A program made the translations under genes and the position numbers. From NCBI GenBank assembly GCA_022601135.1, contig JAHZJB010000082.1, forward strand, positions 43,118 to 107,117: 64,000 bases of DNA, given 5' to 3'. The notes beneath the pieces are model-generated. The model had not been told where the DNA came from. It ran no database searches and worked only from the letters and a program-made list of their open reading frames with translations. This DNA is from Actinomycetes bacterium (GTDB taxonomy: Bacteria; Actinomycetota; Actinomycetes; Mycobacteriales; Mycobacteriaceae). Of the stretch, positions 46,108 to 55,365 are shown piece by piece; the first letter of the stretch is position 1; every line of letters begins with the position of its first letter.

Positions 46108-47241
46108 ATGAACAACATCTCCCCGTTCGCCCCGGCGAATGACTTCTACGAATGGACCGGCGACCTCACCGACTACGACAACGGCCACCTCCTGCGCAGC
46201 GAGCCGCTTACCAACGCTGAGCTGATCCCCATCGCATCCCAAGGGTGGCGGATGCTGTATGTGAGCACCAGTCACGACGGACGCAAGATCCCGGTCAGCG
46301 GTCTGGTGTTCCTGCCGGCCGGCGGCGCCCCCGCCTCCAATGGTCGGCCGGTGATCTCCTATGCACACGGCACCACCGGCATCACCGCCGCCGCCGCTCC
46401 GTCACTGAACCCGAATGCGCAAGTGCTGGGCTACCCGATCCTGGGCGAACTGTCGACGTTCCTGTCCGTCGGATACGCCGTTGTCTGTACCGACTACGAA
46501 GGCCTCGGTACCGCCGGACCACACCCGTACTGCCACGGTATAAGCCTCGCGCACAGCCAGATTCACGCCGTCACCGCTGGAAGGCAGGTTTCGAGCGAAC
46601 TGTCCAACGTGTGGGTCGCCATGGGGCAATCCGAAGGTGGGCAGGCAACGATGTTCTCTGCCGCGTATGCAACAACCTTTGCACCCCAACTCGATTACCG
46701 TGGCGCCGTGGCCACCGCGCCGCCGACCGAGTGGCCAACGCTGATGGCCCAAACCAGCACACTCGGCCGCGTCCTCACCCCGGGCGTTCTGCACGCAGTG
46801 AGCTACCGCAACCCATCACTACAGGTGGAGCAGGTGCTCAACGAGGACGGCCGTACCCTCCTCGACGCGTGGCGTACCAGCTTCCTCCTGGAACCCGGAA
46901 CGGTCATGGAGACGTTTGCGCCCCTTGAAGGCAAGCCACTATTCGCACTGGCCGACGGCGAAAAGACCGACGGCGACGCCAGCCGGCGCCTCGCGGCCAC
47001 GCTGGACTTCGGCGACCTGGAACCACCCCGGGGCCGGCTCGACCGTCCCGTACTGCTCGCCGAAGGTGGCAGAGACGAGTTCTGTGTACCAGGAACCATC
47101 ACCCGCTTGGCCGAAGATCTACGAGCCGCAGGAACCCAGGTCGAGCACCACACCTATCCGCGGTACAGCCACCTCGACATCCCCTTCGTCGCCTTCCCTG
47201 AGACGCTGCCATTCGTCCAGCGGATCGCGCCGATCACGTAA
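46108..47241 (+). CDS. Lipase-family alpha/beta hydrolase (secretory-lipase type fold, no signal peptide)
   Basis: A 377-residue serine hydrolase related to the LIP (PF03583) lipases. Nucleophile in GQSEGGQATMF (Ser about 172), the oxyanion region SYAHGTTG and His in PRYSHLDIPF are visible; GGRDEFCVP carries the acid Asp. AGGAGGACACC precedes the ATG at 46108. Family members are usually exported, but no signal peptide is seen here, so it should act in the cytoplasm, perhaps on an ester ligand sensed by the TetR protein. Confidence 0.85.
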   Translation: MNNISPFAPANDFYEWTGDLTDYDNGHLLRSEPLTNAELIPIASQGWRMLYVSTSHDGRKIPVSGLVFLPAGGAPASNGRPVISYAHGTTGITAAAAPSLNPNAQVLGYPILGELSTFLSVGYAVVCTDYEGLGTAGPHPYCHGISLAHSQIHAVTAGRQVSSELSNVWVAMGQSEGGQATMFSAAYATTFAPQLDYRGAVATAPPTEWPTLMAQTSTLGRVLTPGVLHAVSYRNPSLQVEQVLNEDGRTLLDAWRTSFLLEPGTVMETFAPLEGKPLFALADGEKTDGDASRRLAATLDFGDLEPPRGRLDRPVLLAEGGRDEFCVPGTITRLAEDLRAAGTQVEHHTYPRYSHLDIPFVAFPETLPFVQRIAPIT

Positions 47242-47306
47242 CCCACAGGAAGAGGGCCCGGCCGACCTAGCCGCCGGGAGCAATCCACCCCAGCACAGAT
47301 TCCGCG

Positions 47307-47334
47307 GAGGCCCGGGCGACAACGCCCGGGCCTC
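47307..47334. terminator. Bidirectional 12-bp GC hairpin
   Basis: GAGGCCCGGGCG (47307-47318) and CGCCCGGGCCTC (47323-47334) pair perfectly around ACAA. It lies between the convergent lipase and sulfatase genes. The absence of a T-run is common in mycobacterial terminators. Confidence 0.75.
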
Positions 47335-47365
47335 GGCATGCGATCAAGTCTCCCTTCGGAAGACG

Positions 47366-49726
47366 TCACTGGCGCGCCATGGCGACACGGAGCCGCTCTG
47401 CAGGTGCGATGAGGTGGTCGGCGTTCTCGTCGGCATCCGCAATGTCGATCTGCACCCATTTCACCTTGCCGTTGAACGAGCTGGCACCCGGTGCATAGTC
47501 GTCGCTGACCGAGGTTCCGGTGTCCTCGCCAAGGTCGGTGGTCTCGTCGGCGGAGAAGATCATTGGCACCGTCGACTCCACCCGACCGGTTCCCGCCTGC
47601 TGGCCGTCGATGAAGAGCGCGACATCGCCGCCCTTACCCCAGCCGCCGCCGTCGTAGCTGAACTCGACACGAACCTGATGCTCGCCCGGTGCTACCCTGC
47701 CGCCGGAATACGCCTTGTACTGTTCGAGGCCAAACATGTTGTAACAGTAGGCCAAACGGCCTTCGTGCAAGTACAACGACCAGCCGCCGTATTGGCCGCC
47801 CTGCGCGATGAGCGCACCGGATCCACCGCCCTCCGGAACGACGATCTGAGCGGTCACCGCGTGCGACTTGTTCTTGACGTTGATGACGCTGCCCTCCGAC
47901 AACCGCTTCATGCCGCGGAACATCAGCTGGGAGTTGCCCTGGACCAGCACGGGCCGACCGGCGAGGTCGCTGTTGAATCGCTCGACGCGCCGGTCGTCCA
48001 GCGGGAACACGTTGTACCGCGCGCCCTCGATCATGAACAGGCGCTGTAGTTCCGCCAGCTTCTCGGGCTGCTGCTCCGCGAGGTCGTGGGCCTGGGTCCA
48101 GTCGTCGGGGCCATAGAGTTCCCACACATCGTCGGCGATGTCGGGCGCCTCACCGAGGATCCAGGGAATGCTGTGCCGGGTCACCGCCGTCCAGCCCTGG
48201 TGGTAGATGCCACGGTTGACGAACATCTCGAAGTACTGCGTCTCGTGACGTTCGTCTGCGTCGCCGTCGTCGAACGAGTAGCGCATGCTGACGCCGTGCA
48301 ACGGCTGCTGTCCGACGCCGTGAACCTCCTGCGGTTCGGGGATGCCGGCCACGTCGAGCACCGTCGCCGCGATGTCGATGACATGGTGGAAGTGCTGGCG
48401 TATCTCACCTTTGGCGGCGATACCGGCGGGCCAGTGGACGATCGTGCCGTTTCGGGTGCCACCCCAGTGCGATGCGACCTGCTTGGTCCATTGATAGGGG
48501 GTATCCATCGCGTGCGCCCAGCCCACTGCGTAATGATTGAACGCCTTGGGTGTGCCGAAGTCGTCGATTCGCGCCGCCATGAACTCGGTCGTCTCGACGT
48601 CGGTGACACCGTTGAGAGTAAGCAGCTCGTTGAACGTCCCGTGCGGTGTGCCCTCGGCAGAGGCGCCGTTGTCGCCGATGATGTAGTAGATCAGCGTGTT
48701 GTCGAGTTGGCCAAGATCCTCGACAGCGTCGACCAGCCGCCCCAAGTGGTGGTCGGTGTGGTCGAGGAACCCGGCGTAAACCTCCATCTGTCGTGACAAC
48801 ACTGGCTTGAGATCATCGGGCATGTCGTCCCAGGCGGGGATCTCCTCCGGGCGAGCGGTCAGCTCCGCGTCCTCGGGGATGATCCCGAGTTCCTTCTGCC
48901 GGGCGAACGTTCGCTCCCGCTGGGCATCCCAGCCGTCGTCGAATCGGCCCTTGTACTTGGCCGACCATTCCTCCGGGACGTGATGCGGTGCGTGCGTCGC
49001 ACCCGGCGCCCAGTAGACGAAGAAAGGCTTTTCGGGCATCAGCGCCTTCTGCTGGCGAACCCATTCGATCGCATGATCGGTCATGTCCTCGGTGAAGTGG
49101 TAGCCGTCCTCAGGGGTTCGGTCGGGCTCGACCGGGACGGTGTCGTTGTAGATCGCCGGATAGTACTGGTTGGTCTCACCACCGATAAAGCCGTAGAAGT
49201 GCTCGAACCCACTGCCGGTCGGCCACTGTTGGAAAGGCCCCATCGGACTGGTCTCCCACACCGGCACCTCATGGCATTTGCCGAACTGGGCCGTGGAATA
49301 GCCGTTGAGCTTGAGAACCTCAGCCAGCGGAGCGGCGGTGTTCGGCCGGATCGAGTTGTAGCCGGGCGCCGAAGTCGCGAGTTCGGCGATAGCGCCCATC
49401 CCCACCGAGTGATGATTGCGCCCGGTAAGGATCGCCTGACGGGTGGGGGAACAGAGCGCCGTGGTGTGAAACCGGTTGTACTTCAGGCCCCCGCCGCCGA
49501 GTCGCTCGGCGGTCGGCGTCTGGCAAGGGCCGCCGAAAGCTGAAGAGGCACCAAACCCGACGTCATCGATCAGGACGATGATCACGTTCGGCGCGCCGGG
49601 CGGCGGGCGCAGCGGCTCAATCGGGGGAAAGTCCTGACCGGGATCGGTGGCGTCGTATTTGTATCCGACCGTCGGGGGGCGGTCAGGAATCGGCAGGGCA
49701 GCACGGCTCGGAGTATGAGGGGACAT
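47366..49726 (-). CDS. Arylsulfatase (AtsA-type, type I sulfatase)
   Basis: A 786-residue enzyme that hydrolyses sulfate esters. The formylglycine signature CSPTRQAILTGRN begins at Cys92; Cys92 would be converted by a formylglycine-generating enzyme. Metal ligands: LIDDVGFG (Asp 54-55) and IGDNGASAEGT (about 350). The C-terminal 200 residues form a jelly-roll domain. Length and layout match mycobacterial AtsA/AtsD. No signal peptide is evident. The ATG at 49726 follows a -10 at leaderless spacing. Which of the AtsA/AtsD paralogues it matches cannot be told by eye. Confidence 0.93.
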   Translation of the reverse strand: MSPHTPSRAALPIPDRPPTVGYKYDATDPGQDFPPIEPLRPPPGAPNVIIVLIDDVGFGASSAFGGPCQTPTAERLGGGGLKYNRFHTTALCSPTRQAILTGRNHHSVGMGAIAELATSAPGYNSIRPNTAAPLAEVLKLNGYSTAQFGKCHEVPVWETSPMGPFQQWPTGSGFEHFYGFIGGETNQYYPAIYNDTVPVEPDRTPEDGYHFTEDMTDHAIEWVRQQKALMPEKPFFVYWAPGATHAPHHVPEEWSAKYKGRFDDGWDAQRERTFARQKELGIIPEDAELTARPEEIPAWDDMPDDLKPVLSRQMEVYAGFLDHTDHHLGRLVDAVEDLGQLDNTLIYYIIGDNGASAEGTPHGTFNELLTLNGVTDVETTEFMAARIDDFGTPKAFNHYAVGWAHAMDTPYQWTKQVASHWGGTRNGTIVHWPAGIAAKGEIRQHFHHVIDIAATVLDVAGIPEPQEVHGVGQQPLHGVSMRYSFDDGDADERHETQYFEMFVNRGIYHQGWTAVTRHSIPWILGEAPDIADDVWELYGPDDWTQAHDLAEQQPEKLAELQRLFMIEGARYNVFPLDDRRVERFNSDLAGRPVLVQGNSQLMFRGMKRLSEGSVINVKNKSHAVTAQIVVPEGGGSGALIAQGGQYGGWSLYLHEGRLAYCYNMFGLEQYKAYSGGRVAPGEHQVRVEFSYDGGGWGKGGDVALFIDGQQAGTGRVESTVPMIFSADETTDLGEDTGTSVSDDYAPGASSFNGKVKWVQIDIADADENADHLIAPAERLRVAMARQ

Positions 49727-49733
49727 GCAACCT

Positions 49734-49739
49734 ACAGTA
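49734..49739 (-). promoter_or_regulatory. -10 hexamer TACTGT of the sulfatase gene
   Basis: On the minus strand TACTGT is seven bases before the ATG at 49726. Confidence 0.45.
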
Positions 49740-49784
49740 GGAGCCCGCTGGCGAGCGGGGGCTGGACTTCGGCAAGCCGGGGCC

Positions 49785-50087
49785 TCACGAAACGAGCGCT
49801 GTCACGATGGAGGTCGTTTCGTGGAGTGCAGATTCGCCGATGTTCCCTATCGGCTCGTCCAGGGCTGCGACGGGAAGCCACTGAACCAGTTCCGGCAGAA
49901 CGGTTCCCGTGGGTTGGTGTACAGCGACGACCATCGCCATGGCGCCGCCAGGCACCTCGCCGGGAATGAACGGGCAGGTGACCGCGCGCTCGGTCCCGGC
50001 AGCGAGATGAATCGTGTTCGACAGTACGACGGCGTACAGGTCATGGTCACTATCGCGGCGCGGCGTGATGTCACCTGGGGCAATCAC
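49785..50087 (-). CDS. Type II toxin, SH3-like MazF/CcdB fold
   Basis: A 100-residue protein. The start IAPGDI followed by LYAVVLSNTIHLAAGTERAVTCPF and the VVAVHQPTGTVLPELVQWLP strand match actinobacterial MazF-like growth inhibitors. The GTG at 50087 overlaps the antitoxin stop as GTGA, the usual coupling in these pairs. It lies just upstream of the sulfatase on the same strand but 58 bases apart. RNase activity is expected for MazF; a CcdB-like gyrase target cannot be excluded. Confidence 0.78.
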   Translation of the reverse strand: MIAPGDITPRRDSDHDLYAVVLSNTIHLAAGTERAVTCPFIPGEVPGGAMAMVVAVHQPTGTVLPELVQWLPVAALDEPIGNIGESALHETTSIVTALVS

Positions 50088-50311
50088 CGGCCGGCAGCCC
50101 TATTCGCCTGATAGACCTTCTCTGCGTAGCCGTCGATATCCAGCGTTGGCACGGTGTGAGCGGTGTAGTGCTCCAGCGCGGTCCGCAAATGCTCGTTGCG
50201 CAGTGCTCGTTCGATCATCTCTGAGCGATTCAAACCAGCCGCCTCCGCGTCAGCATCGGCTGCCGCAAGCACCGCCTGATCAATCGTCACCGAAACCTTG
50301 GCTTTTGCCAT
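50084..50311 (-). CDS. Ribbon-helix-helix antitoxin
   Basis: A 75-residue protein with an N-terminal RHH DNA-binding fold (AKVSVTIDQAVLAAADADAE then NRSEMIERALRNEHL) and a C-terminal toxin-neutralising tail (YTAHTVPTLDIDGYAEKVYQ). ATG at 50311 is preferred; an in-frame ATG at 50320 is possible. Forms an operon with the toxin and should autoregulate it. Confidence 0.82.
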   Translation of the reverse strand: MAKAKVSVTIDQAVLAAADADAEAAGLNRSEMIERALRNEHLRTALEHYTAHTVPTLDIDGYAEKVYQANRAAGR

Positions 50312-50394
50312 ACTCGACATCCTACTAATGATCGGACAATGATCCGACCACCCACGACACGCAAACGGGACGCGTGTCACTGCCAAACGGTGTC

Positions 50395-50560
50395 GTCGTC
50401 CCGGTAGTTGATCTTCAGCACCAGGACGCGGAAGCTCCTGGATGAACGATCCGCCGATACCGAGATCCACCTCGGGCACCAGGATCCGTTTGGCATAGCC
50501 GTCGCCGGCAACTTCGCGCGCGTGTTCGCGCCTACAGATCTTCATACGCACATCATCTGG
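50395..50560 (-). pseudogene. Possible 3' remnant of a degraded gene
   Basis: On the minus strand one frame encodes DGYAKRILVPEVDLGIGGSF and then, after a one-base shift near 50437, a second frame continues FRVLVLKINYRDDDTVWQ and stops. Together they read like the end of a folded protein broken by a frameshift. The parent family was not identified. The remaining sequence from 50561 to 50726 shows no convincing gene. Confidence 0.35.
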
Positions 50561-50852
50561 GATCGGCGCCCCTGCGGTGGCACTCAAGCACGGCGGCGGT
50601 CCGGACGGCCGGGTTCCGCCAAAGCTCTCGCGGATGCGATACCTCCGCGGTACTCGAAACCACCGCACGGTGCGCAGAACGTAATCCGAGCCAAGCCATT
50701 CCGAGTTGTTCTAAGCTGAGTTCGCCTTGCTCGGGGCGTACCGGATATCTGCCGAGGTTCGAGACAGTCTGAACGCGGCCCGCGCCGCTGCGAGGCGAGG
50801 CGGCCCAACCCACGTGGAGCGGGGCCGTGAGCACGACCGGATTGGAGTGACC

Positions 50853-51653
50853 ATGGCCCTGCCTGAACCATCACCGGAATCGACCTGCCTGATCACCGGC
50901 GCGTCATCGGGTATCGGCGCCGAGATCGCTCGTGCGCTCGCCAAGCGTGGCCAGAACCTTGTGCTGCTCGCTCGGCGCGTCGACCGGCTGGAAAGCCTGG
51001 CATCCGAGCTGGCCGACGAGTTCGGTGTCCGGGTCGACGTGCTCGGCTGCGACGTCAGCGACCCGGCGGCGCGCGCCGAGGTGCCCGACGCCGTCGCGGC
51101 GCTCGGTCTCACCGTCGAGGTGTTGGTCAATAACGCGGGCTACGGTACGGCCGGCAAGTTCGTCGAGCTCGACCCTGAACGCGAGGTTGGCATGGTCCGC
51201 GTCAACGTCGAGGCGGTCACCGCATTGTGTAGCGCGTTCGTCCCTCCCATGGTCGACCGCGGCCGTGGAGCGGTGCTCAACGTCGCCTCAACAATCGCCT
51301 TCCAGCCGATACCCGGCCAGGCCGGCTACGCGGCGACGAAAGCGTATGTGCTCTCCTTCACCCAGTCCCTGAACACCGAGCTGCACGGGACCGGCGTAAC
51401 TGCCACGGCGCTGTGCCCCGGGCCGGTCAAGACTGAGTTCATGGACGAGCCCGGCATGGAGGAAAGCGCATCGGCGCTACCCAAGCCGATGTGGCTGGAC
51501 CCGGCTGAGGTCGCCGAGGCCGGTATTCGGGGGTTGGAAAGCGGCAACGGGATCGTCGTCCCCGGCGTGGCCAACGTCGTCACCCGCTTGATCGGCCGGC
51601 ACACCCCCCGGTGGCTGCTGCTCAGTACCATTCGGCGGTTAACCGGTGGGTGA
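50853..51653 (+). CDS. Short-chain dehydrogenase/reductase
   Basis: A 266-residue classical SDR. Cofactor loop TGASSGIGAEIARAL (about 14-28), NNAG at about 93, catalytic Ser in LNVASTIAFQ and the YAATK pair (Tyr about 157, Lys 161) are all present. The ATG at 50853 follows GGAG at six bases. C-terminal helix TPRWLLLSTIRRL is amphipathic and may touch membrane. Substrate unknown. Confidence 0.9.
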   Translation: MALPEPSPESTCLITGASSGIGAEIARALAKRGQNLVLLARRVDRLESLASELADEFGVRVDVLGCDVSDPAARAEVPDAVAALGLTVEVLVNNAGYGTAGKFVELDPEREVGMVRVNVEAVTALCSAFVPPMVDRGRGAVLNVASTIAFQPIPGQAGYAATKAYVLSFTQSLNTELHGTGVTATALCPGPVKTEFMDEPGMEESASALPKPMWLDPAEVAEAGIRGLESGNGIVVPGVANVVTRLIGRHTPRWLLLSTIRRLTGG

Positions 51654-51755
51654 AGCGAACCGCGCCCCCGACGACCAGGCCCAGCTGAGGTGGTCCAGAC
51701 ATCGATCAGCTCAGCGTATCTGCCCGCGATGATTGACAGGGTGTAGAAGCAAGCC

Positions 51756-52508
51756 GTGACCACCCCTCACCGATTGGCGCTCTCCAGGAAGACAATTGCC
51801 GTCCTGGTGAAACTGATCGCAACCACTGTCGTGCTGGTGCAGTGCACCTCGGCTCCACAGCCGCCAGCTGCCGCCACCCCCGCACCCGTTGCGCCATCGG
51901 CGCCGTCCACGCCATCATCCCAGGCTGCCGAACCTGCGGCACCGGTACCTGCCGCGGCGGTCGTCTACCCGGTGACCGCCACTGATCTTGGCGCAAGCTG
52001 GCGTCCGGGCTGCCCGGTCGGGCCGGAGCAGTTACGGCGGGTCGAGGTCGACCACATCGGCCTTGACGGCCGCACCCACCGCGGCGCGCTGATCGTGAAC
52101 CACAACCTGGTATCGGAGGTCATAGCGATCTTCGAACAGCTCTACGAACTGCGATACCCCATCGAGAAGATCCGAACGGTCGATCACTATCCGGGTGCTG
52201 ATGACGAACTGTCTATGCGGGACAACAACACTTCAGGGTTCAACTGTCGGGGCATCCCGGGCACCGACGACTGGTCCCAACACGCATACGGTCGGGCTAT
52301 CGACGTCAACCCGCTTCTCAATCCGTTCATCGACAGCGCTGGTGATTTCGCACCGGCGAACGCGGCGCCATACTTGGACCGCAGCCGCATCGATCCCGGA
52401 CTCCTGCACGAAGGCGACCCAGCCGTGCTCGTGTTCACCGATCGTGGTTGGCAGTGGGGTGGATTCTGGACAACTCCTATCGACTACCAACATTTCGAGC
52501 GCCCCTGA
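51756..52508 (+). CDS. Exported M15-type (D-Ala-D-Ala carboxypeptidase-like) protein
   Basis: A 250-residue protein with an N-terminal membrane segment ending in VLVQC (Cys30), a possible but atypical lipobox, then a Pro/Ala linker. The catalytic domain has SGFNCRGIPGTDDWSQHAYGRAIDVNPLLNP with the zinc His and Asp, and the final YQHFE motif supplies the second His. Related to VanY/M15 peptidases that trim wall peptides. Start GTG at 51756. Confidence 0.87.
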   Translation: MTTPHRLALSRKTIAVLVKLIATTVVLVQCTSAPQPPAAATPAPVAPSAPSTPSSQAAEPAAPVPAAAVVYPVTATDLGASWRPGCPVGPEQLRRVEVDHIGLDGRTHRGALIVNHNLVSEVIAIFEQLYELRYPIEKIRTVDHYPGADDELSMRDNNTSGFNCRGIPGTDDWSQHAYGRAIDVNPLLNPFIDSAGDFAPANAAPYLDRSRIDPGLLHEGDPAVLVFTDRGWQWGGFWTTPIDYQHFERP

Positions 52509-52533
52509 TCGCCTGCCACGGCGGCAACCAAAA

Positions 52534-52554
52534 GGCCCTGTCCTGCACAGGGTC
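52534..52554. terminator. Hairpin between convergent wall genes
   Basis: GGCCCTGT pairs with ACAGGGTC (one G-U pair) around CCTGC, located between the stops at 52508 and 52590. Probable shared terminator. Confidence 0.5.
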
Positions 52555-52589
52555 ATCGAATCCCGCCAGGCGCTGCGGCGGATGGAATG

Positions 52590-53444
52590 CTACTCGACGG
52601 GGCGGAGCACCACCATCCCGGGAACGGTACGCAGGTAGTCGAGGAGTGAACTGTCGACCACCTTGTTGTTCTCGCTCAGCGACGAAGCATTTCGAAGGAC
52701 TGGCCCGTCAGGTGTGTCGATGAAAATGCCGACATGTGTCACGTCGAGACCGCCGTCTGCGGCATAGGCGCCGATGTAGTCACCGGTCTGCAGCCCGCCG
52801 ATGACGCTGTTGTCGACGAACTCACTTGGAATATAGGAAATGGTTCGTGCCACGACCGGTAAACCCGGCAAGTACACCCCACCGGAGTCCTTCTCGTTGA
52901 GATGCTTGGTCGACTGAATCGAGTTGGCGCTGAGACTCTCGGTGATGTCGGTCGCTATCGCGGGAGCGGCTGCAGACCAGTCTGTGAAGAAGTGCTTTCG
53001 GTCCTCGAAATCGACGACGCCGTTCTTGTATCGGACCTGAACGAGATTGTCGATAAACTCGTCGCGGTCGCCGGACCGCTTAAGCGCTTCGACGTAGTCG
53101 GCATAGGTGAAACAGTCGACCTCCTCCAAGTCAACAACAAGCTGCTCAGCCTCGCTCATCGAACCGACAAGCGTGTTGGCGCCATAAGGCACCCCCAGGA
53201 ACTGCCGTGACACCAGGTCCGAACGCTCGGACCGGCCCGCGTTTGACGCGGTGTTTCGCACCGCCAGCAGAGTTTGGAGGATCTGCTCACTTTGGCTGGA
53301 AATCTGGACGGCGGGCGCGGCTGCGGCCTCAGGAATCGGGGCCGTGGCGACGGCAAGGGCCGACAGTGCTCCCAGGCAGGCCAGCCGGATCGCGAAACCA
53401 CGCCTGAGGTGAGGCTCCCGACTTCGGTTGAATCGGATGGGCAT
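52590..53444 (-). CDS. DUF1460 family exported amidase-like protein
   Basis: A 284-residue secreted protein. Signal peptide at about 1-42 (cut after AAA). The motif VVDLEEVDCFTYADYVEAL (Cys about 111) is the signature of the N-acetylmuramoyl-L-alanine amidase-like DUF1460 family with a papain-like NlpC/P60-related fold; LQTGDYIGAYAADGGLDVTHVGIFID carries the His. Probably cleaves cell-wall fragments. GAGG at eight bases supports the ATG at 53444. Confidence 0.88.
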   Translation of the reverse strand: MPIRFNRSREPHLRRGFAIRLACLGALSALAVATAPIPEAAAAPAVQISSQSEQILQTLLAVRNTASNAGRSERSDLVSRQFLGVPYGANTLVGSMSEAEQLVVDLEEVDCFTYADYVEALKRSGDRDEFIDNLVQVRYKNGVVDFEDRKHFFTDWSAAAPAIATDITESLSANSIQSTKHLNEKDSGGVYLPGLPVVARTISYIPSEFVDNSVIGGLQTGDYIGAYAADGGLDVTHVGIFIDTPDGPVLRNASSLSENNKVVDSSLLDYLRTVPGMVVLRPVE

Positions 53445-53486
53445 GAGCTGGACCTCACCGGAGTGTGACAGTTTCCAACACTGTAC

Positions 53487-53594
53487 TTACTGCACTACTG
53501 CGGCGAATCTCTCCCGCCCCGGCGCGGCCGTGGCTGTGGTGGACTCCGTGATGGCGAGCACATGCGGGAAACGGGTGCCTGGCTCTTCGGTCAT
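53487..53594 (-). CDS. Small ORF coupled to acr3
   Basis: A 35-codon frame that starts at an ATG overlapping the acr3 stop as ATGA and ends with TAA at 53487. The product, beginning MTEEPGTRFPHVLAI, has no known motif. It may be a genuine micropeptide, or the start of a lost third operon gene such as an arsenate reductase, which is otherwise missing here. Confidence 0.35.
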   Translation of the reverse strand: MTEEPGTRFPHVLAITESTTATAAPGRERFAAVVQ

Positions 53595-54718
53595 GAGGTG
53601 ACTTCTTTGTCGGGAGCGGTCGATGGGGACGCTGTTGGGGCAAACGCCGTGGTGCCGTGGGCGAAGCGGCTGCGCAGCGCCAGGGAGACGTAGACCAGCG
53701 CCACCAGCACGGGGACTTCGATCAGTGGGCCGACGACTCCGGCCAGGGCTTGGCCGGAGGTGGCGCCGTAGGTGGCGATGGCCACCGCGATGGCCAGTTC
53801 AAAGTTGTTGCCGGCGGCGGTGAACGCCAGTGTGGTGGTGCGCTGGTAGCTCAGCCCCAGCGCCGCCCCCAACAGGTAGCCGCCGCCCCACATGATCGCG
53901 AAGTAGGCCAGCAGCGGCGGCGCGATGCGGGCGACGTCCCACGGGTGGTTGGTGATCTGCTCACCCTGGAGCGCAAAGAGGATCACGATGGTGAACAGCA
54001 GCCCGTACAGCGCCCACGGGCCGATCCGGGGCAGGAACTGGCTCTCGTACCATTCTCGGCCCTTGGCCCGCTCACCGATGCGGCGCGACAGATAGCCCGC
54101 CAGCAGCGGGAGGCCGAGAAAGATCAGCACCGATTTGGCGATCTGCCACGGTGAGGTGTCGATCGTTGTCTGCTCCAGGCCCAGCCAGCCCGGTAGCACC
54201 GACAGGTAAAACCAGCCCAGCACGGCGAACATCGCAACCTGGAAGACCGAGTTCAAAGCAACCAGGACGGCGGCGGCTTCGCGGTCGCCGCAGGCCAGGT
54301 CGTTCCAGATGATCACCATCGCGATGCAGCGCGCCAGCCCGACGATGATCAGCCCGGTTCGGTATTCGGGCAGGTCGGGCAACATCAGCCAGGCCAGGGC
54401 GAACATCAGCGCCGGACCGAGCACCCAGTTCAGCAGCAGTGACGACAGCAGCAGCTTGCGGTCGCCGGTGACGGTGTCGAGCCGGTCGTAGCGGACCTTG
54501 GCCAGCACCGGGTACATCATGATCAGCAGGCCCAGCGCGATGGGGAGTGAAATCCCGTCGATTTGAACGCTTTCCAGCGCGGTGTTCAATCCCGGGATCC
54601 GCCAACCCAGCATCAACCCGGCAACCATTGCCAACCCGATGAACAGCGGCAGGAAACGGTCCAGGGCGGACAGCTTTCCGACGACCGCCGGGTGCGTCGC
54701 CGATTGCGTGTCGGTCAC
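53591..54718 (-). CDS. acr3: Arsenite efflux permease ACR3
   Basis: A 375-residue inner-membrane carrier with ten helices that exports arsenite. GLARCIAMVIIWNDLACGD contains the conserved Cys of helix 4 (about 136), and FTAAGNNFELAIAVAI is the second signature. The GTG at 54718 overlaps the arsR stop as GTGA. Second gene of the arsenic operon; no arsC follows. Confidence 0.93.
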   Translation of the reverse strand: MTDTQSATHPAVVGKLSALDRFLPLFIGLAMVAGLMLGWRIPGLNTALESVQIDGISLPIALGLLIMMYPVLAKVRYDRLDTVTGDRKLLLSSLLLNWVLGPALMFALAWLMLPDLPEYRTGLIIVGLARCIAMVIIWNDLACGDREAAAVLVALNSVFQVAMFAVLGWFYLSVLPGWLGLEQTTIDTSPWQIAKSVLIFLGLPLLAGYLSRRIGERAKGREWYESQFLPRIGPWALYGLLFTIVILFALQGEQITNHPWDVARIAPPLLAYFAIMWGGGYLLGAALGLSYQRTTTLAFTAAGNNFELAIAVAIATYGATSGQALAGVVGPLIEVPVLVALVYVSLALRSRFAHGTTAFAPTASPSTAPDKEVTS

Positions 54719-55086
54719 GCCGGAACCCCAGCGGACTCTACGGTGGCACCCAGGAGGATCCCCAGGCTGGCCAGCGCCTCGGGCACCACCGCGTAGTAGA
54801 CCCACGAGGCTCGGCGGTCAGACCGCAGCAGGCCGGCCTCACGGAGCACCTTGAGGTGATGCGACACCGTGGGCTGGGAGACATCGACCCCCACTGAGAT
54901 GTCGCAGACACACGCCTCGGCGCCGGCGTGGCTGGCGATGGCCGAGAACAACTGCAACCGCACCGGATCGCCCAGCGCCTTGAGCTTGACCGCCATGTCC
55001 GCCGCTGCAGCGGCCGACAGCGGTTCCCGCAGCACTGCGCTGGGTGGGCAACACTCGCCTGCGGAAGACCGGACTGGGTTCGACAT
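54715..55086 (-). CDS. arsR: ArsR-family arsenic-responsive repressor
   Basis: A 123-residue winged-helix metalloregulator. The recognition region is SQPTVSHHLKVLREAGLL (about 70-87). Thiol ligands are Cys59 and Cys61 in EACVCDI, plus Cys12/Cys13 near the N-terminus, as in actinobacterial arsenic sensors. The ATG at 55086 is six bases from a CAATAT hexamer. Represses its own operon until arsenite binds. Confidence 0.92.
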   Translation of the reverse strand: MSNPVRSSAGECCPPSAVLREPLSAAAAADMAVKLKALGDPVRLQLFSAIASHAGAEACVCDISVGVDVSQPTVSHHLKVLREAGLLRSDRRASWVYYAVVPEALASLGILLGATVESAGVPA

Positions 55087-55087
55087 A

Positions 55088-55110
55088 CATCGATATTGAC
55101 AGTCATCGAT
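55088..55110. promoter_or_regulatory. Probable ArsR operator/promoter
   Basis: Two copies of CATCGAT (55088-55094 and 55104-55110), each containing the palindrome ATCGAT, lie directly upstream of arsR and overlap its likely -10. The spacing of 16 bases suits a dimer on each half. Confidence 0.5.
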
Positions 55111-55365
55111 CCAATGCCGCAAGCGGACATCGGATGAAGTTCCGCCATCCCGGCTTTGCGCGCGTAATCCGTTCCTCGTATTGATCTGCAATGTCGCGGC
55201 CCCGGGGAAGCCGTAGAGCGGGGTAGAGCGAATGCGGGCTGGCTCTTCGGCCGACCCGGTATTATCGGCCACACGCCGAAATGCCCTCGCGCCCAACGGT
55301 AACCTTGTCTGCACGGCCAGGCCTCAATACCCCTGACGAGCTCCCCAGACACCTCGCCTGGAGGC

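Noticed and set aside
55087..55365. Possible gene between arsR and the NifU-like gene
   Set aside because: Frames here are short, overlap neighbours and show no protein-like pattern; only the arsR promoter/operator was seen.
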